The notes beneath the pieces were generated by a model, which was given only the letters and a program-made list of their open reading frames with translations, made no database searches and had not been told where the DNA came from. A program made the position numbers and the translations under genes. From a virus: 34,418 nucleotides of DNA. Shown here piece by piece: positions 19,339 to 30,900 of the stretch. The DNA is taken from positions 1 through 34,418 of IMG/VR virus record IMGVR_UViG_3300030118_002504; one strand, written 5' to 3'. How positions within the stretch are numbered: the stretch's first letter is position 1; every line of letters starts with the position of its first letter.

Positions 19339-19359
19339 ATGTAACTATATAATAGTAAA
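19339..19359 (+). promoter_or_regulatory. Repeated promoter-like/operator-like motif, copy 2
   Basis: These 21 bases are identical to 9195-9215 and again end 10 bases before an ATG. This copy opens the internal-virion-protein block in the short gap after the tail block. The flanking bases differ, so the identity is limited to the element itself. No clear hairpin terminator stands in front of this copy. Confidence 0.65.
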
Positions 19360-19369
19360 TTAAATAATT

Positions 19370-20110
19370 ATGGCAGAACAATCTAATAGTCCACTTAAAT
19401 TTGTACCTCTAGTAGGAGCTGTTGTTTCAACAGGATTAAGTATTTTTAGCGCTGTTAAAGCTAATCAAGAAAAGAAAAGAGCAGAAAGAAAAGCTAGAAA
19501 AGCTAGGAAAGAAATGAACAGACTTAAAAATATATATGCTAATCTTGACACTAGCAATCCATATCTTAATATGGAAAACACAATGGAAGATTTAACTGTT
19601 AACCAACAACAAGCACAATTTGAGTCTCAACAGTTTGCTCAAAGTCAAGCTAATATAATGGGCGAATTAAGAGGAGCGGCTGGCGGTAGTGGTATAGCCG
19701 CGTTAGCACAATCGTTAGCGCAGCAAGGACAAATAGCAGCACAGCGTTCTTCTGCTAGCATAGGACAGCAAGAGGCAGCTAATCAACAAGCAGAAAGACA
19801 AATGGCCGCTAATATTCAAGCTCAAGAAAGACAAGGTGAAGTATATTCTAGAAACTTAGAAAGAGAAAAAACATCAACGTTATTAGGTATGGCACAACAA
19901 GAAACAGCTGGATATCAACAACAAGCGGCTGCTGCCAATCAAGCTAAATTTAACGCTATATCTAGTGGTATACAAGGTATTGCTAGCATGACAGCTGGCT
20001 TTGGCGATGCTGGTCAAAACTTACCAGAAGGAGTTACTCAAGATGATTTATTAGCTTCTTATTATAAAAATAATCCAACAACAACAACAACACCACCACC
20101 AACCAAATAA
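19370..20110 (+). CDS. Internal virion / DNA-ejection protein (small)
   Basis: The 246-residue protein starts with a hydrophobic segment (about 9-29, LKFVPLVGAVVSTGLSIF). A strongly basic helix follows (EKKRAERKARKARKEMNRLK), then long Gln/Ala-rich helices (about 75-190) with a Gly-rich break (RGAAGGSGIAAL near 102-112). This composition is typical of small ejection proteins such as T7 gp14, which sit under the portal and enter the host envelope early. The C-terminus is a Thr/Pro low-complexity run. It is first in a block of three genes ending with the giant protein. The call rests on architecture and position, not on a sequence match I could test. Confidence 0.65.
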   Translation: MAEQSNSPLKFVPLVGAVVSTGLSIFSAVKANQEKKRAERKARKARKEMNRLKNIYANLDTSNPYLNMENTMEDLTVNQQQAQFESQQFAQSQANIMGELRGAAGGSGIAALAQSLAQQGQIAAQRSSASIGQQEAANQQAERQMAANIQAQERQGEVYSRNLEREKTSTLLGMAQQETAGYQQQAAAANQAKFNAISSGIQGIASMTAGFGDAGQNLPEGVTQDDLLASYYKNNPTTTTTPPPTK

Positions 20111-20120
20111 ATAATATAAT

Positions 20121-21896
20121 ATGGCAGATTCAACATTAGTACAAGGGGCAGGTTTAGTAGCTCAAACAAAAGGAGCTGGTAATTTAGCAGCTTCTCAAGC
20201 ATTAACTCAAGCTGGACAATTTGTAGCACAAGGTACAGCAGTAACTATTAAAAGAAATAATAGAGAGTTTAATAAAAATTTAAAAGCTATAATGAAAGAA
20301 GAGCTGCAAAGAGAGCCTGGCATGTCTGAAGCTGAGTATAGCGCTTTATATAAAAAATTAAAAAAGAAAAGATTTGGGTATGTTTATCTAAACAAAAAAG
20401 ATCAAGTGCTTGCTAAAAGACAGATCTTAGAAATGAAAAATGAATTAGATAAAATTGAAAATGGCAAGAAAGACTTAGCAAGCAATATAGACGAAGGCAA
20501 CTTAGGTAATGATCCTGCTGAAAAGTTAGGTGTAAACGGTGATGATATTACAGGAATTGTCGATGGTAGTAAAGAAGTAGTAGAAAAAGATGGTAAAAAA
20601 GGTTATATGATAACTAATCCTGATCTTGATAAGTATAAAGGCATGACTTTTTCTCAAGCGTTTAAGGCAAATCGTGACGCTAATATAAAAGCGCATGGTA
20701 TGGATTATTCTAAGTGGACTAGCTTTTATTGGCCTGGTACTAGAAGCGACAAGCCAGATGGGGTGTTGACTGAATATCATCCATATAGAGGCAGTGATTT
20801 AAAAAAAGGCGCTACAAAAGGAGGTTTTGTTCCAGTTGAAAAAGAATTATTTCAAACAATAGATCAAGTAAACAATAGGGTTAATGATTTAAAAGTTGAC
20901 GAAGGCAGCGTTCAAACAGTGCAAGGTCTTATGGATTCTGTTATTGAAAAAGCTTCAAACTTAAAAGTTGGACAAAATTCCGAGTTTAATTTTACTAGCA
21001 TGTATAATAATATAAGAACTAATGTTGTTGGTAAAGGTAATTTAAAATCATTAATGAATGATGAGATAGTTCCTGGTAGAGTGTTTAAAGATGATTTAAA
21101 AGAAGCTTTAGAAAACCAAACATACGAACAGTTAGGTATAGATCCAGAAGTTATAGCTAGGTTAGACCCGACTGATAATGGTAAGATAACTAAAAGAGAT
21201 GCTAGAAGAATATTTAAAGCTATAGAAGAAGACGAGAACTTAACTAAAGATTTTATATCAGAATATTTAACTAAATTTATACAACAACAACACAATAATA
21301 GTTTAACTGACGATGTTAAAAACTATAAGCCTTCAAGTAAAAAAGATGATAAGAAAAAAGATGATAAGAAAAAAGATGATGAGAAAACTGATGAAAAAAC
21401 TGATGAAAAAACTGATGAAAAAGAAGAAAGTTCTACACCTGATTTTGAATCAAATTATAAAAATGAATTGATAAGTGAGGCCGGTGAAGTTGGTATGCAA
21501 GATTGGTATGATGGTTCTGGCTCGTTCGATGATTGGGCTGATAGAGTTTATAAAGTTAATAGCGGTCAAATGCCTATGCCTACTATAGATCCTTTGCCAG
21601 GTAGAGGTTCAGGTGGTGGCCAGACACTAGCTGATAGATTAGGAGATGAAGGAGCTAAAACTCTAGTTGAGACTTATGGCGAAAAACTAAAAGACTTTGG
21701 CTTTGAATTAAAAAATAATGGTCAAAAATTTTTAACTATAGTAGCGCCTGATCTTACTGAAAAAACATTTGAGTATGACTTTTTTAGCGCACAAAGTGAA
21801 GTGAAAGCTAGAGAAGCTATGAACGCTTTTATAAAACAAAAATTTCCAGGTAAAAAAGTTGAATTAAAATCAGATTACGACGGAGGAGAAATTTAA
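20121..21896 (+). CDS. Internal virion protein with a calcium-loop-like segment
   Basis: The 591-residue protein has an Ala/Gly/Gln-rich N-terminus (about 1-45), then a basic helical region (about 60-115; KKLKKKRFGYVYLNKKDQ). Residues 349-360 (DPTDNGKITKRD) fit an EF-hand/dockerin-like loop, with acidic or polar residues at positions 1, 3, 5 and 12, Gly at 6 and Ile at 8. Residues about 408-435 are a charged low-complexity linker of DDKKK then TDEK units. The rest is polar with a Gly-rich turn (GRGSGGG). Its place between the small ejection-type gene and the 3395-residue gene suggests an internal core protein comparable in role to T7 gp15; I see no sequence match to a named family. Expression is probably shared with both neighbours. 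Confidence 0.6.
   Translation: MADSTLVQGAGLVAQTKGAGNLAASQALTQAGQFVAQGTAVTIKRNNREFNKNLKAIMKEELQREPGMSEAEYSALYKKLKKKRFGYVYLNKKDQVLAKRQILEMKNELDKIENGKKDLASNIDEGNLGNDPAEKLGVNGDDITGIVDGSKEVVEKDGKKGYMITNPDLDKYKGMTFSQAFKANRDANIKAHGMDYSKWTSFYWPGTRSDKPDGVLTEYHPYRGSDLKKGATKGGFVPVEKELFQTIDQVNNRVNDLKVDEGSVQTVQGLMDSVIEKASNLKVGQNSEFNFTSMYNNIRTNVVGKGNLKSLMNDEIVPGRVFKDDLKEALENQTYEQLGIDPEVIARLDPTDNGKITKRDARRIFKAIEEDENLTKDFISEYLTKFIQQQHNNSLTDDVKNYKPSSKKDDKKKDDKKKDDEKTDEKTDEKTDEKEESSTPDFESNYKNELISEAGEVGMQDWYDGSGSFDDWADRVYKVNSGQMPMPTIDPLPGRGSGGGQTLADRLGDEGAKTLVETYGEKLKDFGFELKNNGQKFLTIVAPDLTEKTFEYDFFSAQSEVKAREAMNAFIKQKFPGKKVELKSDYDGGEI
21342..21425. repeat. In-frame short tandem repeats (Lys-Asp and Thr-Asp-Glu-Lys units)
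   Basis: Three copies of a 15-base unit (like AAAGATGATAAGAAA) are followed by three copies of a 12-base unit (AAAACTGATGAA). All are in frame and encode a charged linker in the 591-residue protein. Such arrays often vary in copy number by slippage. Confidence 0.85.
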
Positions 21897-21930
21897 CATA
21901 AAATAAATAACGGGTAACTAACGATACAGT

Positions 21931-24900
21931 ATGAAAAAAGAATACAAACTATCGGACGGTAGAACTAAATTTGTTTTACCAGAAGATGAAGAAACATTTT
22001 TTAAAAAATTAGAAGAAGCAGGATTAACAGCCGAGCTAGTACTAAAGCCAACTGAATATAAATTATCAGATGGTAGAATTAAAGTTGTTAAACCTGAAGA
22101 CGAAGCTAAATTTAAATATAATCTAAACAAAGCAAATCTAACAGCTGATAAAATCCTACCACCAACTGTAGAGCTTGATCCAAGCAAACAAATATCACCA
22201 GAAGTCGAGACAGACGAACAAAAAATCAATAAAAAAATAAATGAATTAAGAAGCACTACTAGAATAAATGCTGATTTAAGTGATGGTGAATCATGGGAAG
22301 GAAACTCTTCACATAATTTATTTCAATATAAAGAATTAGTATATAGTGATTTTAAAAGAGATGAATCTGGTCAATGGCAATATGTATCGCCAAAAGGAAG
22401 TGACGAAACTCCTGAGTTTAATCAAAGTGTTTTTAAAGAACTTGATTTAATAGAGTCAATGACTGCAACTCAATTAAAAAATAGAAGACTAGCTATATAC
22501 CAAACTAATTATGGTGATACTAGATTTTACGATGACTTTGTTTTTACTGGTAACGAAGATCCTAACTTTAAGTATTTTAATAAAGCAGACAACTCATATG
22601 TTTCCGGTGATGACATTGAAACTATCAACGCTTTAGATTTTATTAGAACTGGTGGGCAGGAAGGTAGTTTAAAAGCCAATGAAGCAAATCTTTCAAATGA
22701 AATAAATACATACAATGCAAATCTTTACAACAGCTCTTCTAGTAAAGATCTTGAATCTGATATACTTACAATAGATACTGATATATACATAAAAAAAAGA
22801 AAAGATAGAGTTGTAAATATTGGACAAAAAAATCATAGTCTTGACTTAAATGATCATTCTTTATGGAATAGTACTTCTGCTAGTTTTATAGAGCAAATGA
22901 AACAATATTATCCTGATGATATATTTTCTTATGAAAGAAGCTTTCCATTTCATCCAACCGTTAATAAAGAAAAAGTTACTATAACTCACAAGCAGACTGG
23001 TGAATCTATAACTATAGATGTTAATATAGATGAAGATCACGAATATAAAAAATATATAAAACCAAAACTACTTGGAGAAATACCAGCGCCTGTAATATTG
23101 GGACTAAGTACTACAAAAGAAAAAATACAATATTACTACAATAGATCTATTAATGAAAATAGTGAAAATTTATACGAGTTTTTAAATAGAGTTGTTACAG
23201 AAGAAGAAAGAACTAGACCAAGAACTTCATTAAACTCTAATATTATAGCAATAGAAAATGAAATGTTAGAAGTAAATCCTGATACAGGAGAGCAAGGGGC
23301 TTTGTATGTTTCAAAAGAAGAAGAGCAAAATGCTATTAGAAAATATCAAGAAGTAGCTGTTGATGAATCAGGTGAAGAAATTTTAGATGAAAACGGAAAC
23401 CAAACTTTTATTAGAAAAAAAGATTTATTTACTAGCGTAACTGGAGAAGATTATGACATAAGTAATAAAGTAAGTTTTTCTATACCACACTCTAATATAC
23501 TACAACAAGCTGAAACTATTTTATTAGAACAAATGAAGCTTACTGGAACGTACCCAACTACTGAAGAAGTAAAAGATCTTGCTTACAAACTTTTAATAAA
23601 CAAAGTTAAAACAGATTTAAATGACGAGAAAATGACAAACTATGCTGATAGCATAGACGGTGGTTTATTTTCAAATGGTCAAATAAGAAATATACAAAGT
23701 GCTTTTAGAATTAAAAATAAAAAAACAGCTGAAGAGTTTGCTGAAATTAATTTAAAGGTAAATCAAAAAAGAAAAGAACTTGTAAATAGACTTGGTACTC
23801 CAGATAAGCCTAAAAATGAATTAAGTTATGTACAAGATATACAGGCTTTAATACAAGACCCTGATTTTAAATTTAAGATAAGACCAGGCGAACAGTACTA
23901 TGTTTTTGATGAAATAGATAAAAAAATACCTAAAAGAATTTGGGATAAATACACGTCTAGCTACGCTATAATTGATCAGCTTTCGTTAGAGTACGATGAT
24001 TTAATGGATAGCTATGTAGACAAAATAGAGGACTTACAAGATTCAGAATATAAGTTTAATCTTATTATGAGAAACTATAATGATCTTGACAAGTTTGTTC
24101 GTGGGAATATATTAGCTGGGTTTGAAAACATTGCAAGTGGACTTACTTTTGCTTTATCAAAAAAAGCACAATACACATTTGACTCATTAACTGGTGTAAA
24201 AGAAGGTGAAGGAAAAGTTAATGAAAGACTTAACGAAAGGATGGTTGCATTTAACTATGTTAAAAATTATGCTAAACAAAAGTATCAAAAAGATATTGAG
24301 TTTAGTAATAAGACTGAGAGCTTTACTACTTTTGGTAAATTTTTAGCACAGGATTGGGGAGCACAAATACCTATATTTACTTCTATTATGATGGGCCCTT
24401 TTGGTATGTATGCAGTGGCTGCTTCTAGCGGTACAGACAATTATGCCAGAATGTTAGAGCAAGAAGAAATAACTGGCGAAAAATCATCAGAAAGTAAAAA
24501 GTTTTTTACCAGCCTTGCGTATGGCGCCGGTGAATATGTATTTGACAGAATGTTAACTTCAAAAGTTTTAAATAGAGCATGGAGAGGTTTTTATCGTGGA
24601 TCTGGAACTTCACTTATAAAAGGACAAGGTAGATTAGGTCTTAAAGGTGCTAAGGACTTTTTTAGAAATAATTATAAAGGCATACTGAAAAGTGGTGCTA
24701 TGGAGTTGAGTGCTGAAACTTTTACTACAATGTTTCAAAATATAATAACTGGTAGACCTGTTATGGAAAATGTAGATCACTCTGCTTTTTCTGGAGCTAT
24801 GTTTGGTTTAACTTTAGGTGGTGCTCCTGTATTTAAAGGAACATTAATGAACGCTCTTTCGGAATCAAAGAATGTTGTAGAATATAATAATAATATTGAT

Positions 24901-27900
24901 GAAATAAAACAACAGCAAAAAGAACTAGATGAATATCTAGGAAATAAAGAGGCTGATCCTAATTCTACGTACGTAAAAGAAACTAAAAAAAGAATAAAAG
25001 AACTTGGTAATAAAAATCAAAAAATTTTAAATGACATAGAGCTTAAAATAAAAAATAAAGGCATGTCAGCTAAGTTTACACAAACTTTCTTAAAAAGGTT
25101 TGAGCTTGAGCAGTTTTTAAAACAAAAAGCTAGAGAAACACATAAAGATTATAAAAAAGGTAAAATAAATAAAAAACAAAGAGATCTTACTTTAAAATCT
25201 TTAAAAAATCAATTTAACCAAAATTCAGCTATCATGGAGATAATGAAAACTGGAAAAAATTTTGGTAGTAAGTTTATTGGTTTTGTTAGTAGTAATGATC
25301 AAGTTGATATAGATAGAAAAGAAAAATTATTTCAAGATGCTGAAAGTAGATTAAAAAATGGAACTGGATTATTTGGAATTAATAATAAAAAAGTAGAAAA
25401 TCCTACAGAAGAACAAATACAAGAAGAAGCTAGATTAGAATATAATGTTCAAGAGATACGAAAAGATTTAAAAAATAGAAAAAAAAATAATTTAGGTGAG
25501 CATTTTAAAAGTTACAAAACCGTAGATCAAGCTATACAAGAAATAAATAAACTTGATATACCTGAAGCTACAAAAGCTCGGCTTATAGATAGTATACAAA
25601 AAGGTGATTACGGTAGTAATATTATTTTAAAAGATAAAGACGGTAATAGAACAGGCTATATAAGTTTTCAAGTAGAAGAAAACATGGCTAAAGACGATAG
25701 GCTTGAAACAAGAACCCACGAAATAGGTCATGAAACTTTAACAGAGTTGATATCAGAGTACTCTGGAGATTTTAAAGATATGGCTGAAGAAGTGCTAGAA
25801 TATATTAGAGAGTTAAACCCATTATTATATAATGAATTAGTTATGTTAACAAACTGGGGTACTAGCAAGCAAATGAAACCAGATGAAGTTATTGTTACAT
25901 TTTTTGAATTAATAGCAGAAGGTAAAAACTTTAATTTAAAAAAGAAAGAAAACAAAACGTTAATACCTTTATTAGGTTGGTACTTTAATACAAAGACAAA
26001 GAATAGAACAGACATAGACCTTGGTTTAGAAGGTGAAACAGATATAATTAACTTCTTAACACAGCTAGCTAAAAAAATAAAAAAAGGAGAAGTTAATGAT
26101 AAGTTTTTAGAAACTATTAAAAAAACTAAAATAGTTATAGAGTCTAGAAAAAAAGCTGATGAAAGAAAAAAGCAAAGAAAAAAAGAAAAACAAGATGCAT
26201 CAGATATAAAACAATCAGCTAAAGCAGATGGTTTAGTTAATAACTTAATGGTAAATCCAAAGACTAGAAGATTTTATACTGATGATGAGTGGAAAGAAGA
26301 AGGTTCTAAAAGAGCTTTAAAAGAATTAAGAGAAAACACTTGGTTAGATGGCTTGATTAGAGCTAAGTATAAAGTTAGACCTATACCAGAAACTTGGGCT
26401 GAAGACGTTAAAAACTCCCCTGAGTTTAAAAATATGATTGATAGATTTAATAGAGGTTTATGGGGAACTAATAATCAAAATGATAGTTTATTTGGATATA
26501 TACAAGGTCAACTAAGATTTAGAGCTGATGACGTATATAATTTATTTCAAAAGGGTAAAGCACCTGTTGGTACAAAAAGTATTGACGAACAAATGCAAAG
26601 CGGGTCTATTGTTCAGATACAAGACTCTTCTTATAATTTAGATAAACAAACAGACTCCATAGATTATTTTGATCAAAGAACACATGGCCAAAAAACTGAA
26701 ACTAAATCTAATGAATCTACATTTAGAAAAGAAATAGGTATAAGCGATACGCGTAAATCAGAAGTTTTTGCAAAAGTTAAAACTGCTATATTAACATCTG
26801 GTGATTTTAGAAACTCAAAAGATTTTTTAAAGTTATTTGAACAAACATCAGCTAACTCTTTATATAGCGTAATGGAAGAAATATTTAAAGATAGACCTAC
26901 TATTATAAAATATAGAAAAGCTATTTTAGATTCTATACCTTTAAGTAAGTTGATACAAATGCAAAAACAATTACCTGATAAAATATTTGTACAAAGTTAC
27001 GGTAGGGCCACTAACAGAACTATATTATCTGATTTTGTTTACGGAAGAAACGAGTCTGGTAGAAATCCAAATAAAAAAGAATTACTACCACCAGAAATAT
27101 TAAATGACAGCCCTATAAGTAAAAAGAAAAGAGCACAAGGGGTACCTGTTTACGAAAGATTAGAAACCACAACAGAGCAATGGGAAAATTATATTAATGC
27201 TCAACCTATAAATCCTAGAACAGGTAAAAAATCTGGTACTAGAGGAAACAATAAAATAAAAATATTATCTGAGTCGGCTATAGCTATAGCAAAAGATGCT
27301 ACACCAGAGACATTAACAAAAGACTTTGCTAAAAAATATTTAGACATAACTGGTATTATAGGCGTAACTCCAGATCAAGTTGTTAAAGAAATAAATGAAA
27401 TACTTGAAAGACCAGATGATTTAAAATTTAGTGAAAAGTCTACTATTGAAATAGACGAGTTTTTAAATGTAAATAACTACTTAGATATTGATGCTAACGG
27501 TAAAAATGTTGTCTTAAATATGAACAAAGTTGGCGACGCTTTTGATTTAAAAACTAACGAAGGTAGAAAAAAGTTTAGAACTTTTATTAAAGACGTGTTA
27601 CTTCCTATAATGCCTAGAGAATTTTGGTTTGGTGATTCTAGTTTTATTGGTACAGATGAGATTCAAAAGCAAATAACTTTAATGGGTGATAAGTTTTATA
27701 AACAATACAACTTAGATATTAAAGTAGCTAAACCTTTGATTGATCAAGCAATAAAAGAACCAGGTAAGAAAAACATTAATATATATAATGTAATAAGGCA
27801 ATTAAACATACAACATTGGGGGACTGTATTTACCCCTGAGCATAGACCTTATGGTAAATTTTCTATGTCAGAAGTAACACCCGGAGTTCTTAAAAATCCT

Positions 27901-30900
27901 AAAGAGGCTAGAGCATATAATGAATTTAGACATTCATTAAGAGATTTAAGAAATTTACCTGACGAAAACTTTGGACCACCTGTAGAAGGTATATCAGATT
28001 TTAAAGTATCAGCTTATTCTTCTATATTTAAAGATAAACAAACTATAGAAAAAGGTATAGAAGATGGTAGTATAGATAGATGGAACGATAAAGTTACTAA
28101 GATTCATGAAGAAATGTGGTCTAGATTTAATCAAGTAATTAAAGAAAACCGTGAAAATGCTAGAGGTATAGCTACATATCTTGGCTTAGTAGCTAACGAT
28201 ACTGGACATTGGCATAAGTTAGGTGCTAGGTTTATAGGTTATTCTGAAACAATAACAGGTAAGAGATTTGAATATGAACACGCTATGCCGGCAACAGCCG
28301 CATACTTGTATTTATTAGATTCAGCTTTAAAATCTAATGTTAATTTTGAAGCATCGTATAAATTTTTAATGAAAAACTATACGCTAATAGCTCTAGATAA
28401 AGCTATGGATAATAAACTAAGAAGTGCTAAAACAGAAAATGGTTTTAGTTTACAAAGAAGAATGAATGACAACTTTAGTGTTATAGATGGTAATTGGTGG
28501 GAAAGATATTTTAATGCTATAGTGGTAGCTGTAGACGGAATAGGTATACCGCCATCTTCTTTAATAGGCCTTAACGGTAAAACATTTGAACAAATATATA
28601 AAATAAAAGCTGATGGTAAACCAACCGGTCTTAGATCTAGTGAAAAAATAAAAACAGATCAAAACATAGCAGACGCTGATGTTATGTCTGTAAAAAATAG
28701 CTCTAAACCTAGAGGTATGTCAACATTTGATTTTGATGATACATTAGGTTTTACTAAGTCAGGCGTAAGAGCAACAGTACCAAATCCAGACGGAACGCCT
28801 AAGCCAAATCGTAAAGTTGTATTTTTAGCTGGTGGTGCTGGTAGTGGTAAAGGAAATGTCATAAGACAGCTTGGTTTAGAAAGTATGGGCTTTAAAATAG
28901 TTAACTCTGATATATCGTTAGAGTGGTTAAAGAAAAACTCAGGGTTACCTGCTGACATGCGAGACTTAACTAAAGAACAGAGAAGTACATTAGGTAAACT
29001 AGGTGCTCAAGCTAGAAAAATAGCTAGACGTAAAATGATGAAGTATCAAGGTAATGCCAACGGTGTTATAGTAGATGGCACTGGAGGTAGTGTTAAATCA
29101 ATGCAGAAGCTCGTAGATGAGTTTAAATCTAAAGGGTATGATGTTAGTATGTTATTCGTAGATACTTCATTAGATGTAGCCTTAGAGCGTAATAGAGCAA
29201 GAAAGGAAAGATCATTGCTAGATATTATAGTTAAACGTAATCACGAAGCTGTACAAAATAATAAACCTACGTTTAAAGAGATGTTTGGTAATAGATTTAT
29301 GGAAGTCAATACAGACAACTTAACAATGAAGAGCCCTATGCCAGGTAAGTTAGTTCGTCAAATGGAAGACTTTGTTTCTAGTTATGAAAAGCTTAGATTA
29401 GATGCTGCTGAGTTTGCAGAGCAAGGAGATGCTATACTAGAACAAGGTGGCGAGTTTGATTTCTCAGAGTTTAATGATGTTGTTGACGGAACACCAGGCC
29501 CGTTGTTAGATAAAGCTAAAGAGCGAGCTGCTAAGTTTGGTACTAAGGACATGTTTGTTTTAACTGCTAGACCTCAGCAATCAGCTAAAGCTATACACGA
29601 GTTTTTAAAATCACAAGGATTAAATATACCTATAAAAAATATTACTGGTTTAGGTAATAGCACTGGTGATGCTAAAGCGAGATGGTTTTTACAAAAGTTT
29701 GCAGAAGGATATAATGATATGTATTTTGTTGATGACGCTTTACAAAACGTTAAAGCTGTTAAACAAGTTTTAGATCAATTAGATATTAAATCAGATGTGG
29801 TACAAGCTAAAATAAAGTTTAGTGAAAAAGCAAGTATAGAATTTAACGAAATACTAGAACGTAAAAAAGGAGTTGCAGCAGATAAAATATTTTCTTCAGC
29901 AGAAGCTAGAAAGCTAGCCTCACAAACAAACATTAAAAGATTTTTAAAAAGTCTTTATATACCACCGTCGGCAGAAGATTTTAAAGGTTTATTATACTAT
30001 TTTATAACGACAGGTAAGCAAGGAGAGGCTGACTTTCAATATCTTGTTGATAACTTAGTAACACCTTTTGGTAAAGGTATTAGAGCTTGGAATACTTACA
30101 AGCAAACAATGGTTGAGGATTTTAAAAATTTAAAAAAGAAGCATAAAATAAAACTCAATAATAATGTTCCATTAACTGGCTTAACTATTGATACAGCTGT
30201 TCGTGTTTATTTATGGAACAAAAATGGATTTGAAGTAGAAGGTATATCAGATAAAATAAAAATAAGATTAATAGACTACGTTAATAATAATCCTGAAATA
30301 AGAGCGTTTGCTGATAGTTTATCTCTTATAACTAAAAGAAAAGATGGTTACGTAGAACCTTCAGAAACTTGGATGCTTGAAAGCATATCAACTGATTTAA
30401 GAAACATTGTTGAGAAAATAGGTAGACAAGAGTTTTTACATGAATTTATACATAATAAAAATATAATATTTAGCCAAGAAAATATTAACAAGATAAGAGC
30501 TATATATGGAAATGATTTCACAAGCGCTTTATTAGATTCTTTATTTCGTATGGAAAATGGAGGTAATAGACCTAGTGGACAAAGTAGAATTGTATCTGGC
30601 TTTACTAGTTGGATTAACGCTTCTATTGGCTCTATTATGTTTTTTAATACAAGATCAGCTTTACTTCAAACCTTGTCTACTGTTAACTTTATAAACTGGA
30701 GTGATAATAATATATTTAGAGCTTCGTCTGCGTGGGCTAATCAACCACAGTTTTGGAAAGACTTTGTTATGTTGTTTAATTCACCAATGTTAAAACAAAG
30801 AAGATCTGGCTTACAAACAGACGTGTCTGCGTCTGAGTTAACAAAAACTTTTAGAGAAGGTAGAGCTACACCTATTGGTGTTATTAGATACTTATTACAA

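Noticed and set aside
20912-21295. 127-residue - strand frame opposite the 591-residue protein gene
   Set aside because: Shadow frame with a hydrophobic composition expected from the complement of a charged protein; no promoter or partner gene.
21342-21425. Direct repeats considered as a CRISPR-like array
   Set aside because: There are no spacers, the units are 12-15 bases, and the array is in frame within a coding region.
21914-21930. GTAACTAACGATACAGT before the giant gene as a fourth copy of the repeated element
   Set aside because: Only the first seven bases match without a gap, and it abuts the ATG, unlike the 10-base spacing of the good copies.
28720-28746. FDFDD considered as an RNA-polymerase-like catalytic motif, as in crAss-like virion polymerases
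   Set aside because: The surrounding pattern and later TAR, K and VDD motifs fit a HAD phosphatase, and no second polymerase motif is visible.
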